The notes: generated by a model not told the origin, from the letters alone. DNA of 64,000 nucleotides from Rhodoblastus acidophilus (GCF_900187365.1 NZ_FYDG01000001.1:1-64000), one strand, 5' to 3'; positions 7,905-17,121 are shown, numbered from the stretch's first letter. Translations and numbers: made by a program.

Positions 7905-9743
7905 TCAGCGCGGATCGAAGCGCACGCCGCTTTCCTCGTCGCTGGTCCAGACCACCACGCCCGCGCGCGTCTCGGTTCCCGTGTCGAGCGTGACGCGCTC
8001 GCCTTTTTCCAGGACCCCGAAGGCGCCGATCCGCGCGCCGCCTTCGGAAATATCCTGGATGATCACATTGCGCGGCCCGGACCCCGTGGTCGCCACGCCC
8101 AGACGGCCGCTGCGGCGACGCTCATAAGCGCGGCGGTTGACGCCGCCGCGCTCGTCTTCCAGAGCATGGGACAATTGGTCGAGCAGGTCGAGCATTTCGA
8201 CGGTGGCGCGGTCGAGATCGTTGAGGAGGGCATGGGCGCCGCCGTCGTCGTCGGCCTCGAATTTGGCGAGAATCTCGCGGCCGAGCTCGTGGATGCGCGC
8301 GTGCGGCGCGGCGATGGCGATGAAGGCCGGCGTTTCGCGCAGGATCGGAATCCGCACGGAATCATACCATTGGCCGAACCGGCACTGATGGCCGTCCGGC
8401 ACATCCGCCGACCGCCATTCCGTGCGGCCGAGCAGCGTGTCGACCACGCGCTTCTTGAACAGCATGTGGTCGATCTTGGCCATTTCGCACAGGGAGCGCG
8501 GCGCGTTCGGCTTGAACCAGTTGTTGGCCTTGTCGTTGAAGCGCTCGTTCATTTGCTGCACGCGGGCGGCCATGACGTCGAGCATGGCGTCGTTGTCGCT
8601 GGCGCGCTTGGCGCTCGCTTCGGAATTCGCGGCGATTTCCGCGCTGGTCTGGCGCTGGTAGTCGAGCACCGCCGCGATGGCCTCCATCCGCTCGGAGGCG
8701 GCGACCACGGTGTCGCATAGTCCCTCCATGCGGGCGGAGACGCCGCCGATCGCCTCGCCGCCCTGCGACACCGCCGCGTCGGTGCGGCCAATCGCGCCGG
8801 TCATGCCGGCGATGGCGCGGCGCATCTCGTCGATGCGCGCGGAAATCTCCACCGTCGCCTTGCCGCTCTGGCCCGCCAGGGTCTTGACCTCATTGGCGAC
8901 CACGGCGAAGCCCTTGCCGACTTCGCCGGCCCGCGCCGCCTCGATGGTGGCGTTGAGCGCGAGCAGATTGGTCTGGCGGGCGATGGCCTCGATCGCCTGC
9001 AGCGAACCGGCGATCTGGTCGAAGGCGCGCTCCAGCGCGCCGACCTGCGCGGAGGATTCGCCGGCGGCGGCGGAAATATTGGTCATGGCGGCCGACAGCG
9101 TGGCCATGGCGCCGACTCCCGCCCGCGCGCTCGCTTCCGCCTCGCGCGCCAAATCCTGCGCGTCGCGGCCGGAGCGGGAAATCTCGTCGATGGCGGTCAC
9201 GAGGTCGTGGGTCGACTCGGCGATGGCGTGCGAACTCTGCGCTTCGATGCTGGTGTTGTGCGACAGATGCGCAATCTCGATGGCGATGCCGTTCACATCG
9301 GCGACAATGCCGGCGAGCACCTTCAAGTTCATCAGATCCGCCTCGCGCGAAAGATCTTCGGCGATGTCGTTAAGCGCGGCGTCGGTGACCTGCGTGTGAA
9401 TCATGCCGATCACGGCGACGAAATGGGCGCCCAGCGCCGGCAGGCTGGCGGCCGCGCCCGAAAGCACCGCCGCCCGCCGCGTCAGGCTGCGCGCGGTCGC
9501 GCCCATCGCCGTCTCGAGCGCGTCGAGCAGGGCCGGCGCCGGCACGCCCTCGGCGAGAATGGCGGCGACGTCCTTGCCGGTCGCCGCGCCGGAAAACAGG
9601 TGGCGGAACAACGGGTCGAGCCGGTCGGCGATCGGCGTGAGGCCGGGATGGCGCGCGAGCAGGCCCGCGCAATCGACGACGAGCGCCGACATGCCCCCGG
9701 CGGGCGCTCTGGTCTCAAAGGCGTCGTTGGCGAAAGCGGGCAT
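7905..9743 (-). CDS. Soluble methyl-accepting chemotaxis protein with CZB and PilZ domains
   Basis: A 612-residue cytoplasmic receptor-like protein; no membrane segment is visible. An N-terminal region of unknown fold (1 to about 200) precedes an MCP signalling domain containing the conserved hairpin tip [21 protein letters not shown] (about 248-270). A CZB zinc-binding domain follows (about 420-495), with the ligand pattern H in KIDHMLF, C in CRFGQWYD and H in [11 protein letters not shown]-terminal PilZ domain (about 530-612) has an arginine-rich start ([11 protein letters not shown]) and DISEGGARI, matching the c-di-GMP-binding RxxxR and DxSxxG motifs. The ATG is preferred to an upstream TTG. 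The protein may integrate zinc or redox and c-di-GMP signals into the chemotaxis array. Confidence 0.88.
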   Translation of the reverse strand: MPAFANDAFETRAPAGGMSALVVDCAGLLARHPGLTPIADRLDPLFRHLFSGAATGKDVAAILAEGVPAPALLDALETAMGATARSLTRRAAVLSGAAASLPALGAHFVAVIGMIHTQVTDAALNDIAEDLSREADLMNLKVLAGIVADVNGIAIEIAHLSHNTSIEAQSSHAIAESTHDLVTAIDEISRSGRDAQDLAREAEASARAGVGAMATLSAAMTNISAAAGESSAQVGALERAFDQIAGSLQAIEAIARQTNLLALNATIEAARAGEVGKGFAVVANEVKTLAGQSGKATVEISARIDEMRRAIAGMTGAIGRTDAAVSQGGEAIGGVSARMEGLCDTVVAASERMEAIAAVLDYQRQTSAEIAANSEASAKRASDNDAMLDVMAARVQQMNERFNDKANNWFKPNAPRSLCEMAKIDHMLFKKRVVDTLLGRTEWRSADVPDGHQCRFGQWYDSVRIPILRETPAFIAIAAPHARIHELGREILAKFEADDDGGAHALLNDLDRATVEMLDLLDQLSHALEDERGGVNRRAYERRRSGRLGVATTGSGPRNVIIQDISEGGARIGAFGVLEKGERVTLDTGTETRAGVVVWTSDEESGVRFDPR

Positions 9744-9949
9744 GGACAAGGCGGCGGCTCCCAAAACAGGCTGGCGGCGACAGGCGCCAGGACAGTCGAC
9801 CGTCTAGCTCCCCCGCTCTCGTGCAAACTTGCCTGAAACAGGCCGGTCGCATTTTACCCAAAGCCCTGCGTCAGGCGCCGGCGCCCCAGCGCATCGCGCG
9901 AAGCGGTGAACGCGGCGCAGCCTCGCTCGCTAAAATTTCGCCGATTTCC

Positions 9950-11572
9950 TTAATGGCGCAGGCCCGGCGCCTCCTGCCCGGTCGAGGCGACATATTCGGC
10001 ATAGCCGCCGGGATAGAGATGCGGCCCTTCCGGCGTCAATTCGAACACCCGGTTCGACAGCGCCGCGAGAAAATGCCGGTCATGCGAGACGAACAGCATC
10101 GCCCCCTCGAAGGCCGACAGCGCCTGAATCAGCATTTCCTTGGTGGCGATGTCGAGATGGTTGGTCGGCTCGTCGAGCACCAGGAAATTCGGCGGATCGT
10201 AGAGCATTTTCGCCATGGCCAGCCGCGCCTTCTCGCCGCCCGACAGCACCCGGCATTTCTTTTCGACATCGTCGCCGGAAAAGCCGAAGCACCCGGCCAG
10301 CGTCATCAGCGAACCGCGCCCGGCCTGGGGAAAGCTCGACTCGAGATCCTCGTAGATCGTCGCCTCGCCATCGAGCATCTCCATGGCGTGCTGGGCGAAA
10401 TAGCCCATTTTGGTGGCCGAACCGATGGTGACGGCGCCAGCGTCCGGCTCGGCCGCGCCGGCCACCAGCTTCAGCAGCGTCGATTTGCCGGCGCCGTTCA
10501 CCCCCATCACCGCCCAGCGCTCCCTGCGCCGCACCTGAAAATCGAGGCCGTCATAAATGCGCTTGGCCCCATACGCCTTATGCACGCCCTTGAGGGTGGC
10601 GACGTCCTCGCCGGAGCGCGGCGCCGGCGGAAAATCGAACGCCACGCTCTGGCGCCGGCGCGGCGGCTCGACCTTCTCGATCTTGTCGAGTTTTTTCACG
10701 CGGCTTTGCACCTGCGAGGCATGGGAGGCGCGCGCCTTGAACCGCTCGATGAACTTGATTTCCTTGGCCAGCATGGCCTGCTGGCGCTCGAATTGCGCCT
10801 GCTGCTGCTTCTCGTTCAGCGCGCGCTGCTGCTCGTAGAATTCGTAATCGCCGCTGTAGGAATTGAGCGAACCGCCGTCGATCTCGATGATTTTTCCCAC
10901 GATCCGGTTCATGAAGGCGCGGTCGTGCGAGGTCATCAGCAGCGCGCCGTCATAACCCTTGAGAAAATCCTCCAGCCAGATCAGGCTTTCGAGATCGAGA
11001 TGGTTGCTCGGTTCGTCGAGCAGCATGGCGTCGGGCTTCATCAGCAGAATCCGGGCGAGCGCCACGCGCATCTTCCAGCCGCCGGACAGCTTGCCGACGT
11101 CGCCGTCCATCATCTCGTCGGAAAAATTAAGGCCCGCCAGCACTTCGCGGGCGCGACCCTCCAGCGCATAGCCGTCCAGCTCCTCGAAGCGATGCTGGAC
11201 TTCGCCATAGCGCTCGATGATCTCATCCATCTCGTCCATCTTGTCGGGGTCGGCCATGTCGGCTTCCAGCGCCTTCAGTTGCGCCGCGACCTCGCTCACG
11301 GGACCGGCGCCGTTCATCGCCTCGGCCACCGCGCTGTGGCCGGCCATTTCGCCGACGTCCTGGTTGAAATAGCCGATGGTCACGCCGCGATCGATCGAGA
11401 CCTGGCCTTCGTCGGGCGCCTCCTGCCCGGCGATCAGGCGGAACAGACTGGTCTTGCCGGCGCCGTTCGGCCCGACCAGCCCGACTTTCTCGCCGCGCAA
11501 TACGGACGCCGAGGCCTCCACGAACAGGAGATGCGTGCCGCTTTGCTTGCTGATGGCGTCCAATCGAATCAT
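9950..11572 (-). CDS. ABC-F family ATPase
   Basis: A 540-residue protein with two ABC domains in one chain and no membrane segments, as in ABC-F translation factors that act on ribosomes. The first domain has Walker A GPNGAGKTS, signature LSGGWKMR and LLDEPSNHLD; the second has GVNGAGKST, LSGGEKAR and LVLDEPTNHLD. Between them lies a charged helical linker (about 250-320, EKQQQAQFERQQAMLAKE...) corresponding to the P-site tRNA-interaction motif of the family. Subfamily (Uup, YheS or EttA-like) cannot be fixed without alignment; LSGGW in the first domain suggests the Uup/YheS side. It is a single gene with its own start at an ATG. Confidence 0.85.
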   Translation of the reverse strand: MIRLDAISKQSGTHLLFVEASASVLRGEKVGLVGPNGAGKTSLFRLIAGQEAPDEGQVSIDRGVTIGYFNQDVGEMAGHSAVAEAMNGAGPVSEVAAQLKALEADMADPDKMDEMDEIIERYGEVQHRFEELDGYALEGRAREVLAGLNFSDEMMDGDVGKLSGGWKMRVALARILLMKPDAMLLDEPSNHLDLESLIWLEDFLKGYDGALLMTSHDRAFMNRIVGKIIEIDGGSLNSYSGDYEFYEQQRALNEKQQQAQFERQQAMLAKEIKFIERFKARASHASQVQSRVKKLDKIEKVEPPRRRQSVAFDFPPAPRSGEDVATLKGVHKAYGAKRIYDGLDFQVRRRERWAVMGVNGAGKSTLLKLVAGAAEPDAGAVTIGSATKMGYFAQHAMEMLDGEATIYEDLESSFPQAGRGSLMTLAGCFGFSGDDVEKKCRVLSGGEKARLAMAKMLYDPPNFLVLDEPTNHLDIATKEMLIQALSAFEGAMLFVSHDRHFLAALSNRVFELTPEGPHLYPGGYAEYVASTGQEAPGLRH

Positions 11573-11638
11573 ACGCGCGAGGCCCCTCTGGAAGTTGAGG
11601 GCCTTCTAGCGCAAATCGCCGCGAAGGATAGGCTAATC

Positions 11639-12598
11639 TCAGCCGAACAGCGCCACCACCGGGTCGAGCGGCGCATCCGGCGCGCGCCAGTACGGCCCGC
11701 CCGGCGCGAGATCGACGATCACGCAGCGCGCGCCGGGCCGAAGCCGCGCCGCGCCGCGGGTCCAGCGCCGCTCCGGGGCGCCGGCGGCGCCTTCCGGCGC
11801 ATGCCAGCCCTCGTCCAGCTCCGTCGAATCGAGCGCGATCTCGTCGCCGTCGATCTGCAGCCGCGTCACGCACAGGCCAAGCGCCCGGTCGTCGGCGCTG
11901 GCCGGCAGCACATGCGCGGGCGTGAACACGCGCGACGTCAGCACGAGATCGTCGCGCGGCGCCGGCGTGATGAACGCCAGTCGGCCCTGCGAAAGCCGAA
12001 CCGGCTCGATCCGCGCGCCATCGGCCATCAGGCAGGGGTCGGCGTCGTCGGTCAGACCATGGCCCTGCGCCAGCACGGCCTCGATCAGACGCGTTTTCAG
12101 CCCCTCGACCACGGCGCCGCGCCCCGGCGCCAGCGCGCGATCCGCGCGCGCGGCGCCCGCCTCCACCGGCAAACCTTCGGCGAACACGATGTCGGGACCA
12201 TCCAGCTCAAGACCATAAGCTTCCGCGCGCCCCGACGCCTCCCGCCGCAATGTGACGCCGTTGGCCAGCGCCGCGACGGGAATCAGCGCGCCCTCCGCCG
12301 CTACGCCATGGCCTGGGCCAAGCCAGAGATCGCGGCGCGGCGTCTCGCCAAACGCCCGCGCCAGGATTCGCACGGGATCGCCGCCATTGAGGCCGCGACG
12401 CTCGATCCGCGTCACCGGACGCAGCCCCGAAGCCGTCACCGCGAGATCGCCGACGCGCAGCGCCTCCACCTCGACCTCGCCGCGCACCGTGGCGATCCGC
12501 GTGCCGCGCAGGAAACAGGTTTGCGCGCCAAACGGAGCGTCAGTCGGCGCGGCCGCCTGCGGCGGCAAACAATCGGAAGGGTCCAGGCGCAATGACAT
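11639..12598 (-). CDS. Hint (hedgehog/intein) domain protein
   Basis: A 319-residue protein with a short leader (about 30 residues) before a Hint_2-type domain beginning at a cysteine (TCFLRGTRIATVRGEVEVE). It continues with LRVGDLAVTASGLRPVTRI, the conserved block of hedgehog/intein autoprocessing folds. The Cys directly following QT would be the splice or cleavage nucleophile. A WLGPGHGV segment resembles the block B histidine region. The ATG at 12598 is preferred over upstream extensions because GGAG precedes it and the upstream sequence is low-quality coding. Such stand-alone Hint proteins are widespread in alphaproteobacteria, with mostly unknown substrates. Function here is unknown. Confidence 0.75.
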   Translation of the reverse strand: MSLRLDPSDCLPPQAAAPTDAPFGAQTCFLRGTRIATVRGEVEVEALRVGDLAVTASGLRPVTRIERRGLNGGDPVRILARAFGETPRRDLWLGPGHGVAAEGALIPVAALANGVTLRREASGRAEAYGLELDGPDIVFAEGLPVEAGAARADRALAPGRGAVVEGLKTRLIEAVLAQGHGLTDDADPCLMADGARIEPVRLSQGRLAFITPAPRDDLVLTSRVFTPAHVLPASADDRALGLCVTRLQIDGDEIALDSTELDEGWHAPEGAAGAPERRWTRGAARLRPGARCVIVDLAPGGPYWRAPDAPLDPVVALFG

Positions 12599-12728
12599 GG
12601 TTTCCGCTCCAGCTCTGGGGAGCCAATAAATTGACGAGGCGATTTCAGTTGAGGCCTCGAATGACCTGAAACAATTTATAACAAATCTGCGAACGCAACG
12701 GCAAGTTGCGGATCGCCGCAGCTCCGAT

Positions 12729-13547
12729 TCAGCCGAACGCCGCCTCGGCGAATGTTTTCGACCGCGCGGCGATGTCGCTATTTTCGAGCCGTGACAGTAT
12801 GTCAAGGAAGGCGACGCGGAAGCTGCCCGGCCCCGCGCTGGTCTCGGCGGCGATCTCTCCGGCGATGGCGTACGCCTCCAGCGCCGCAACCGCCGCCGCG
12901 AAACGGTCGGGCGTCGCCGCCGCGAAGGCGCCGACCGCCGCCGACAGCGCGCAGCCGCAGGCGGTGACGCGGGTCATGACTTCGGCGCCATTGGCGATGC
13001 GCGTCACCCGCGCGCCATCGGTGACGAGATCGACCGCGCCGGTCACGGCGACCACGCAATCGAGCCGCCGCGCCAGCGCCACGGCGGCGTATTTCGCCGC
13101 CCCGGCCTCGTGCAGGCTGTCCACGCCCTTGGGCGCCGCCGCTTCCGCGCTCAGGCCGGCGACGCGCGCCACCGCAAGGATCTCCGAGCCATTGCCGCGA
13201 ATGATCGACGGCCGCGCTTCGAGCAGCGCGGCGACGACCTCGTCGCGGTAGCGCGTGGCCCCCGCCCCCACGGGGTCGAGAACCCAAGGTTTTCCCGCCG
13301 TGCGCGCGGCGGCGGCGGCGGCGCGCATGCCCTTGAAAAAGGTCTCGGAAATCGTGCCGATATTCACCACCAGCGCGTCGGCGATCATGGCGAATTGCGC
13401 CGCCTCCTCGGGCGCGTGGATCATCGCCGGGGCGGCCCCGAGCGCCAGCAGCGCATTGGCGGCGAGATCCATCGACACGTAATTGGTGATGACCTGCACC
13501 AGAGGGCGCGCGCGGCGCATGTCGTCCAGAAGATGGGTTTCGCTCAT
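12729..13547 (-). CDS. thiM: Hydroxyethylthiazole kinase
   Basis: A 272-residue enzyme phosphorylating 4-methyl-5-(2-hydroxyethyl)thiazole for thiamine salvage. It shows the ThiM N-terminal block PLVQVITNYVSMDLAANALLALGAAPAMIHAPEEA and the central VLDPVGAGATRYR segment. The catalytic ACGCALSAAVGAF region carries the conserved cysteine. The ATG at 13547 is used rather than a TTG four codons upstream, although the best purine tract (AGAGGA) lies slightly far from it. It is divergent from thiE with only 67 bp between starts, so the two salvage and condensation steps probably share a control region. No TPP riboswitch fits in that gap. Confidence 0.93.
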   Translation of the reverse strand: MSETHLLDDMRRARPLVQVITNYVSMDLAANALLALGAAPAMIHAPEEAAQFAMIADALVVNIGTISETFFKGMRAAAAAARTAGKPWVLDPVGAGATRYRDEVVAALLEARPSIIRGNGSEILAVARVAGLSAEAAAPKGVDSLHEAGAAKYAAVALARRLDCVVAVTGAVDLVTDGARVTRIANGAEVMTRVTACGCALSAAVGAFAAATPDRFAAAVAALEAYAIAGEIAAETSAGPGSFRVAFLDILSRLENSDIAARSKTFAEAAFG

Positions 13548-13614
13548 ATTGCTGTCCAATTCCTCTCGCCAACGGACTCTTGCGGGGCGGCGGCGGCGGC
13601 GCTACAGCCGCGCG

Positions 13615-14220
13615 ATGACCATCGACCCGCTCTATCTCGTCCTCGAAAATTCGGCCTGGGTCGAACGCATGCTCGCCTGCGGCGTCAAGCTGATCCAGTT
13701 GCGCGTCAAGGGCGCGGAGGACGAAGCTCTGCGCGCCGAAATTGTCCGCGCAAAAAACCTTTGCGCGCGGGCTGGGGCGCGATTCGTGGTCAACGACCAT
13801 TGGCGCCTCGCCCTCGAGCTCGGCTGCGCCCATGTCCATCTTGGCCAGGACGATCTGGCGGGCGCCGATCTCGCCGCGCTCCGCGCCGCCGGCCTCAGCC
13901 TGGGCGTCTCGACCGAAACCGAGGACGATCTCGACCGCGCGCTGGCGCTCGGCGCCGACTGGATCGCGCTGCAGCCGATCTTCGCCACCGCCTCGAAAGC
14001 GTTTGAGCGGGCGCCGCAGGGGCTGGCCCGGTTGCGCCAGTGGCGCGAACGGCTGAACGGACGGCCGCTGATCGCCATTGGCGGAATCAAGCTCGGGAAC
14101 GCGAACGCCGTCTTCGCCGCCGGCGCCGATTGCGTGGCGCTGATCAGCGATGTGACCCGCGCGCCCGATCCCGAGCGTCGCGCCCGCGACTGGCTGGCCG
14201 CCACCCGCAGGCGCCTCTAA
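13615..14220 (+). CDS. thiE: Thiamine phosphate synthase
   Basis: A 201-residue TIM-barrel enzyme joining hydroxymethylpyrimidine diphosphate and thiazole phosphate to make thiamine phosphate. Visible motifs include KLIQLRVKGAEDEALRAE near the N-terminus, FVVNDHWRLALELGCAHVHLGQDDL in the middle, and LIAIGGIKLGNANAVFAAGADCVALISD near the C-terminus, all typical of ThiE. The start MTIDPLY is chosen because upstream in-frame sequence overlaps thiM and is not conserved-looking. It is divergent from thiM; its partner substrate is supplied by that kinase. A strong hairpin terminator follows about 65 bp after the stop. Confidence 0.93.
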   Translation: MTIDPLYLVLENSAWVERMLACGVKLIQLRVKGAEDEALRAEIVRAKNLCARAGARFVVNDHWRLALELGCAHVHLGQDDLAGADLAALRAAGLSLGVSTETEDDLDRALALGADWIALQPIFATASKAFERAPQGLARLRQWRERLNGRPLIAIGGIKLGNANAVFAAGADCVALISDVTRAPDPERRARDWLAATRRRL

Positions 14221-14266
14221 AGCGTTTTAAGCGAAGCTGAAGCACGGCTCACGCGAAAAACGCTTT
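14219..14266. repeat. Extragenic inverted repeat AAAGCGTTTT / AAAACGCTTT
   Basis: AAAGCGTTTT at 14219-14228 pairs perfectly with AAAACGCTTT at 14257-14266 across a 28-bp spacer. It begins inside the thiE stop codon. Between the arms lies AAGCTGAAGCACGG (14234-14247), which recurs with one change at 27449-27462. It may be an extragenic palindromic element or part of the thiE terminator. Confidence 0.45.
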
Positions 14267-14284
14267 GAAACAATAGTCTAGCGC

Positions 14285-14314
14285 CCCTTCGGCGAACTGA
14301 GGTTCGCCGAAGGG
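14285..14314. terminator. Bidirectional hairpin between thiE and rnfB
   Basis: CCCTTCGGCGAAC (14285-14297) and GTTCGCCGAAGGG (14302-14314) form a perfect 13-bp stem with a TGAG loop. It lies between the convergent thiE stop and the last gene of the nifJ-rnf operon. There is no clear U-tract on either side, so termination efficiency is uncertain. Confidence 0.7.
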
Positions 14315-14322
14315 ACGCTCAA

Positions 14323-15222
14323 TCACACCCCGGCGTCGGCGCGCACGGGCAGATCGTCCTTGCGCAGGATTTTCTTGGCCGCGGCGCCGCGCTCCGGCCG
14401 GCCCTGGTCGTCGAACCAAACGATGGCGCCGGTGGCGCAGCGGTCGATCACTTCGCGGCGCCCCTCGCTGATGCGGCCGATGTCGATCTCCGCGAGATTG
14501 TTGCGCACGGTGATCAGGCCCGGCGCGGCGTCGGCCACGCATTTGCCGCAGGCGGTGCAGGCCACTTCGCAGGCGGCTTCGGCGAGATCCGCCTCCGCCC
14601 GGCTCTTGCAGGCCACGAACAGCTTGTCCTTGACCAACTGCAGCGAGAACAGCCCCTTGGGACAAGCGACCACGCAATCGTTGCACGCGGTGCATTTCTC
14701 CTGATCGACCACCGGCAGGCCGTGCTCGTTGAGCGTGATGGCGCCTTGCAGGCAGACCGAGGCGCAATCGCCGAGCCCCAGACAGCCCCAGCCGCATTCC
14801 TTGCCGCCGCCGCTGACCACAGCCGCGCCGCGACAGGTTGAAAGCCCGACATATTTCGCGCGCAAAAACGCGACATGACGGCCGCCGGCGCAGGCGAGCC
14901 GCGCCACGCGCTTGTCCACAGCGCCGGCCTCGACGCCAAGATAACCGGCGATGGCGGCGATCTGCGCCGGGCTGCTCACGGTGCATTTGGCGGCGACCAC
15001 TTCGCCCGCCACCAGCTTTTCCGCGAAATCGTGGCAACCGGCGAGACCGCAGGCGCCGCAATTGCTCTTGGGCAGCAGCCCGTCCACTTCCTCGATGCGC
15101 GGGTCCTCGTAAACGAACAGGCTTCTGTTCGCCACGGCCAGCATCAGCGCGAGCAAGCCGCCGAGGCCCGCCATGAAGGCGCCGGCCATGCCGACGACTT
15201 CCCACTGCCCAAACTGCTCCAC
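14323..15222 (-). CDS. rnfB: Electron transport complex subunit RnfB (long, multi-cluster form)
   Basis: A 299-residue iron-sulfur subunit that takes electrons from reduced ferredoxin into the Rnf complex. An N-terminal membrane anchor (about 10-32) precedes SNCGACGLAGCHDF with a distant Cys (the 4Fe-4S domain unique to RnfB/RsxB). A Cys-rich block follows (ECGWGCLGLGDCASVC), then CTACNDCVVACPKG and ACTACGKC. This is longer and holds more cluster motifs than the roughly 190-residue proteobacterial RsxB and resembles acetogen-type RnfB. The GTG start is supported by GAGGGGG upstream. It is the last gene of the operon, 17 bp after apbE. Confidence 0.92.
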   Translation of the reverse strand: MEQFGQWEVVGMAGAFMAGLGGLLALMLAVANRSLFVYEDPRIEEVDGLLPKSNCGACGLAGCHDFAEKLVAGEVVAAKCTVSSPAQIAAIAGYLGVEAGAVDKRVARLACAGGRHVAFLRAKYVGLSTCRGAAVVSGGGKECGWGCLGLGDCASVCLQGAITLNEHGLPVVDQEKCTACNDCVVACPKGLFSLQLVKDKLFVACKSRAEADLAEAACEVACTACGKCVADAAPGLITVRNNLAEIDIGRISEGRREVIDRCATGAIVWFDDQGRPERGAAAKKILRKDDLPVRADAGV

Positions 15223-15239
15223 GATCCGTCCCCCTCAGC

Positions 15240-16250
15240 TTAGGCTGTCAGCGCGGGCAGGCCCGGCGTGCGGAAAGTCTGCCCGTTCTTGCCGATCAGC
15301 AGCGCGTCGACGCCCGGCAGCGTCGCGGCCAGCGCCAACGCGCGTTCCGCGCCCAAAACCATGAAGGCCGTGGACAGGCCGTCCGCTTGCAGCGCGGTCG
15401 GCGCCAGCACCGACGCGCTCGACAGCTCCAGCGGCGAATGGCCGGTGGCCGGATCGAAAATGTGGTGGTTGACGAAATCGGGCGTGAAATAGGTTTCGTA
15501 GTCGCCGGAGGTCGCCAGGGCGCGGCCGTCCATGGCCAGCCGCATCACGATCTGCTCGGATTCGCGCGGATGCTGCACGCCGAGCACCCAGGGCTTGTCC
15601 TGCTGCTTGCGGCCGAGCGTGTCGAATTCGCCGGCGTCGATCAGCGCGTGTTCGATTCCATGGCGGCGCACGGCGGCCAGCGCGCGGTCGGCGGCGTAGC
15701 CCTGCGCCACGCCGTTGAGCGTGATCGCCATGCCGGGACGCCGCAACCGCGCGGCTTCCTCGGACAGGTCGAGATCGCGCCAGCCCACCAGCGCGCCGGC
15801 CGTGCGCACAGTGTCGGCGGACGGCAGCCCGCCCTGCGCCTTGGCCTGGGTATAGGCGTCCCACAGCGGCTGCACCGTCACGTCGAACGCGCCATGCGTG
15901 CGGTCCGCCAGGTCCTGCGAATAGCGCAGCACTTCCAGCAGCCGAGCGTCGGGGCGCGCCAGTTCGCCGGCGCGGTTGAGCGCCACCACTTGGCTGTCGT
16001 CGCGATAGAGGCTCATCACCTTGTCGACGCCCTGCACTTCCGCCAGCGCGTCGGACAGCGCGGCCTGCGCTGCGCCCTCGTCATTATGCAACACCAGCAG
16101 CGAAACCTTCGTGCCGAGCGCGCGGCCCGACAGCGTGAACGGCTTCAACTCGCGGGCGTGAGCGACCGAGGCCACCGCGCCGAACCCGGCCAGGGCGGCG
16201 ACCGAGCCGAGGCCCAGCGAGGACCAGATCATCTTGCGGCGATTCATCAT
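15240..16250 (-). CDS. apbE: FAD:protein FMN transferase
   Basis: A 336-residue exported flavin transferase that attaches FMN covalently, through a phosphoester, to a threonine in RnfG and RnfD. The N-terminus (MMNRRKMIWSSLGLGSVAALAGFG...) is a signal peptide or anchor. Family motifs include TLNGVAQGYAADRAL, ALIDAGEFDTLG, HIFDPATGHSP and ADGLSTAFMVLG; the last carries the Mg2+-binding aspartate. Two ATGs are adjacent at 16250 and 16247, with GAGGAT upstream. Its place in the rnf operon matches its substrates: the operon encodes RnfG and RnfD with SGxT acceptor motifs. Confidence 0.93.
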   Translation of the reverse strand: MMNRRKMIWSSLGLGSVAALAGFGAVASVAHARELKPFTLSGRALGTKVSLLVLHNDEGAAQAALSDALAEVQGVDKVMSLYRDDSQVVALNRAGELARPDARLLEVLRYSQDLADRTHGAFDVTVQPLWDAYTQAKAQGGLPSADTVRTAGALVGWRDLDLSEEAARLRRPGMAITLNGVAQGYAADRALAAVRRHGIEHALIDAGEFDTLGRKQQDKPWVLGVQHPRESEQIVMRLAMDGRALATSGDYETYFTPDFVNHHIFDPATGHSPLELSSASVLAPTALQADGLSTAFMVLGAERALALAATLPGVDALLIGKNGQTFRTPGLPALTA

Positions 16251-16270
16251 CGAACTATCCTCATCTCAGC

Positions 16271-17113
16271 TCAGTAAAGCACGTCGCGCCATTGGCCGGC
16301 GGCTTGAAGTTTGGCGCGGCAGGCTTCCCAGGTCTCGGCCGAGCCGACCACCCGCGCCATCGCCTTGTCGAGCATGGGCAGCATCGCCTCGGGACCGGCG
16401 ATGAAAACATGGGTGCGCTTGTCCTGCAACATGTCCCAGACCTCGCCGGCATGGGCGAGCAGCGCCTCGTCCAGCGCCGGCGGCTCGTCGAAATGCGGGC
16501 GCGGGCTCACCGCCTCGAACGCCTTGAACGTCGGCTGGTCGTAATACAGGCCGAGGTCGCCGTTCTCCTGGTTCTGGTAAAGCATCTCCAGGCCGCTGCG
16601 CGCGCCGTGGAACAGCCGCACCGGGCCTTTCCAGCCGCCCAACTCGTCGTAGATGCGGCGCACCAGCCCACGGAACGGCGCGATGCCCGTGCCCATGCCG
16701 ATCATCAGCAGGCCGGCTTCGCGGTCGGCGGGAATGGCGAAGGGGTGGCCGAGCGGGCCGACGAATTCGATCTGCCCGCCGACCGGCAGGTCGCACAGAT
16801 AGTTCGAGGCGACGCCGTCATAGCGCTCGCCGTTGAAATCGTCGATCACATGGCAACGCCGCACCAGCAACTCAACCGCGAGCCGGCCGCCGGCCGGCTC
16901 CAGGTCGGCGATGGAATAGAGCCGCTCGTGAAAACGCTGGCCGAACTGGCCGGGGGCGCGCACGCGCAGGCACTGGCCGATCTGGCCGGAGAAACCGCCA
17001 TCCGCCGAAAAGCGCAGACGGCGCACGTCTTCGGGGGAATTCGCCGGGGTGATGCGGGTGTTGGCGACGAGGGTCGCCGTCCAGAGCCGGTCGGTCGCTT
17101 CTGACAGGGACAT
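16271..17113 (-). CDS. Plant-type ferredoxin-NADP+ reductase
   Basis: A 280-residue flavoprotein transferring electrons between ferredoxin and NADP(H). The FAD-binding part shows RLYSIA (the RxYS motif). The nucleotide-binding part has GMGTGIAPFRGLVRRIY, and the protein ends in an aromatic tyrosine (WRDVLY), as plant-type FNRs do to stack on the flavin. THVFIAGPEAM is the late NADP-binding block. There is no fused ferredoxin. It lies inside the nifJ-rnf operon between the small Cys protein (8 bp) and apbE (20 bp). This suggests that ferredoxin reduced by the first gene product can feed NADP+ as well as Rnf. Direction in vivo is inferred. Confidence 0.85.
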   Translation of the reverse strand: MSLSEATDRLWTATLVANTRITPANSPEDVRRLRFSADGGFSGQIGQCLRVRAPGQFGQRFHERLYSIADLEPAGGRLAVELLVRRCHVIDDFNGERYDGVASNYLCDLPVGGQIEFVGPLGHPFAIPADREAGLLMIGMGTGIAPFRGLVRRIYDELGGWKGPVRLFHGARSGLEMLYQNQENGDLGLYYDQPTFKAFEAVSPRPHFDEPPALDEALLAHAGEVWDMLQDKRTHVFIAGPEAMLPMLDKAMARVVGSAETWEACRAKLQAAGQWRDVLY

Positions 17114-17121
17114 GACGCTTC

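Noticed and set aside
9821-12595. A 924-codon plus-strand frame opposite the ABC-F and Hint genes
   Set aside because: It spans two unrelated genes and their intergenic gap, with no motif content.
13548-13614. TPP riboswitch for the thiM/thiE genes
   Set aside because: Only 67 bp separate the divergent starts, too short for the riboswitch, and its conserved core is not seen.
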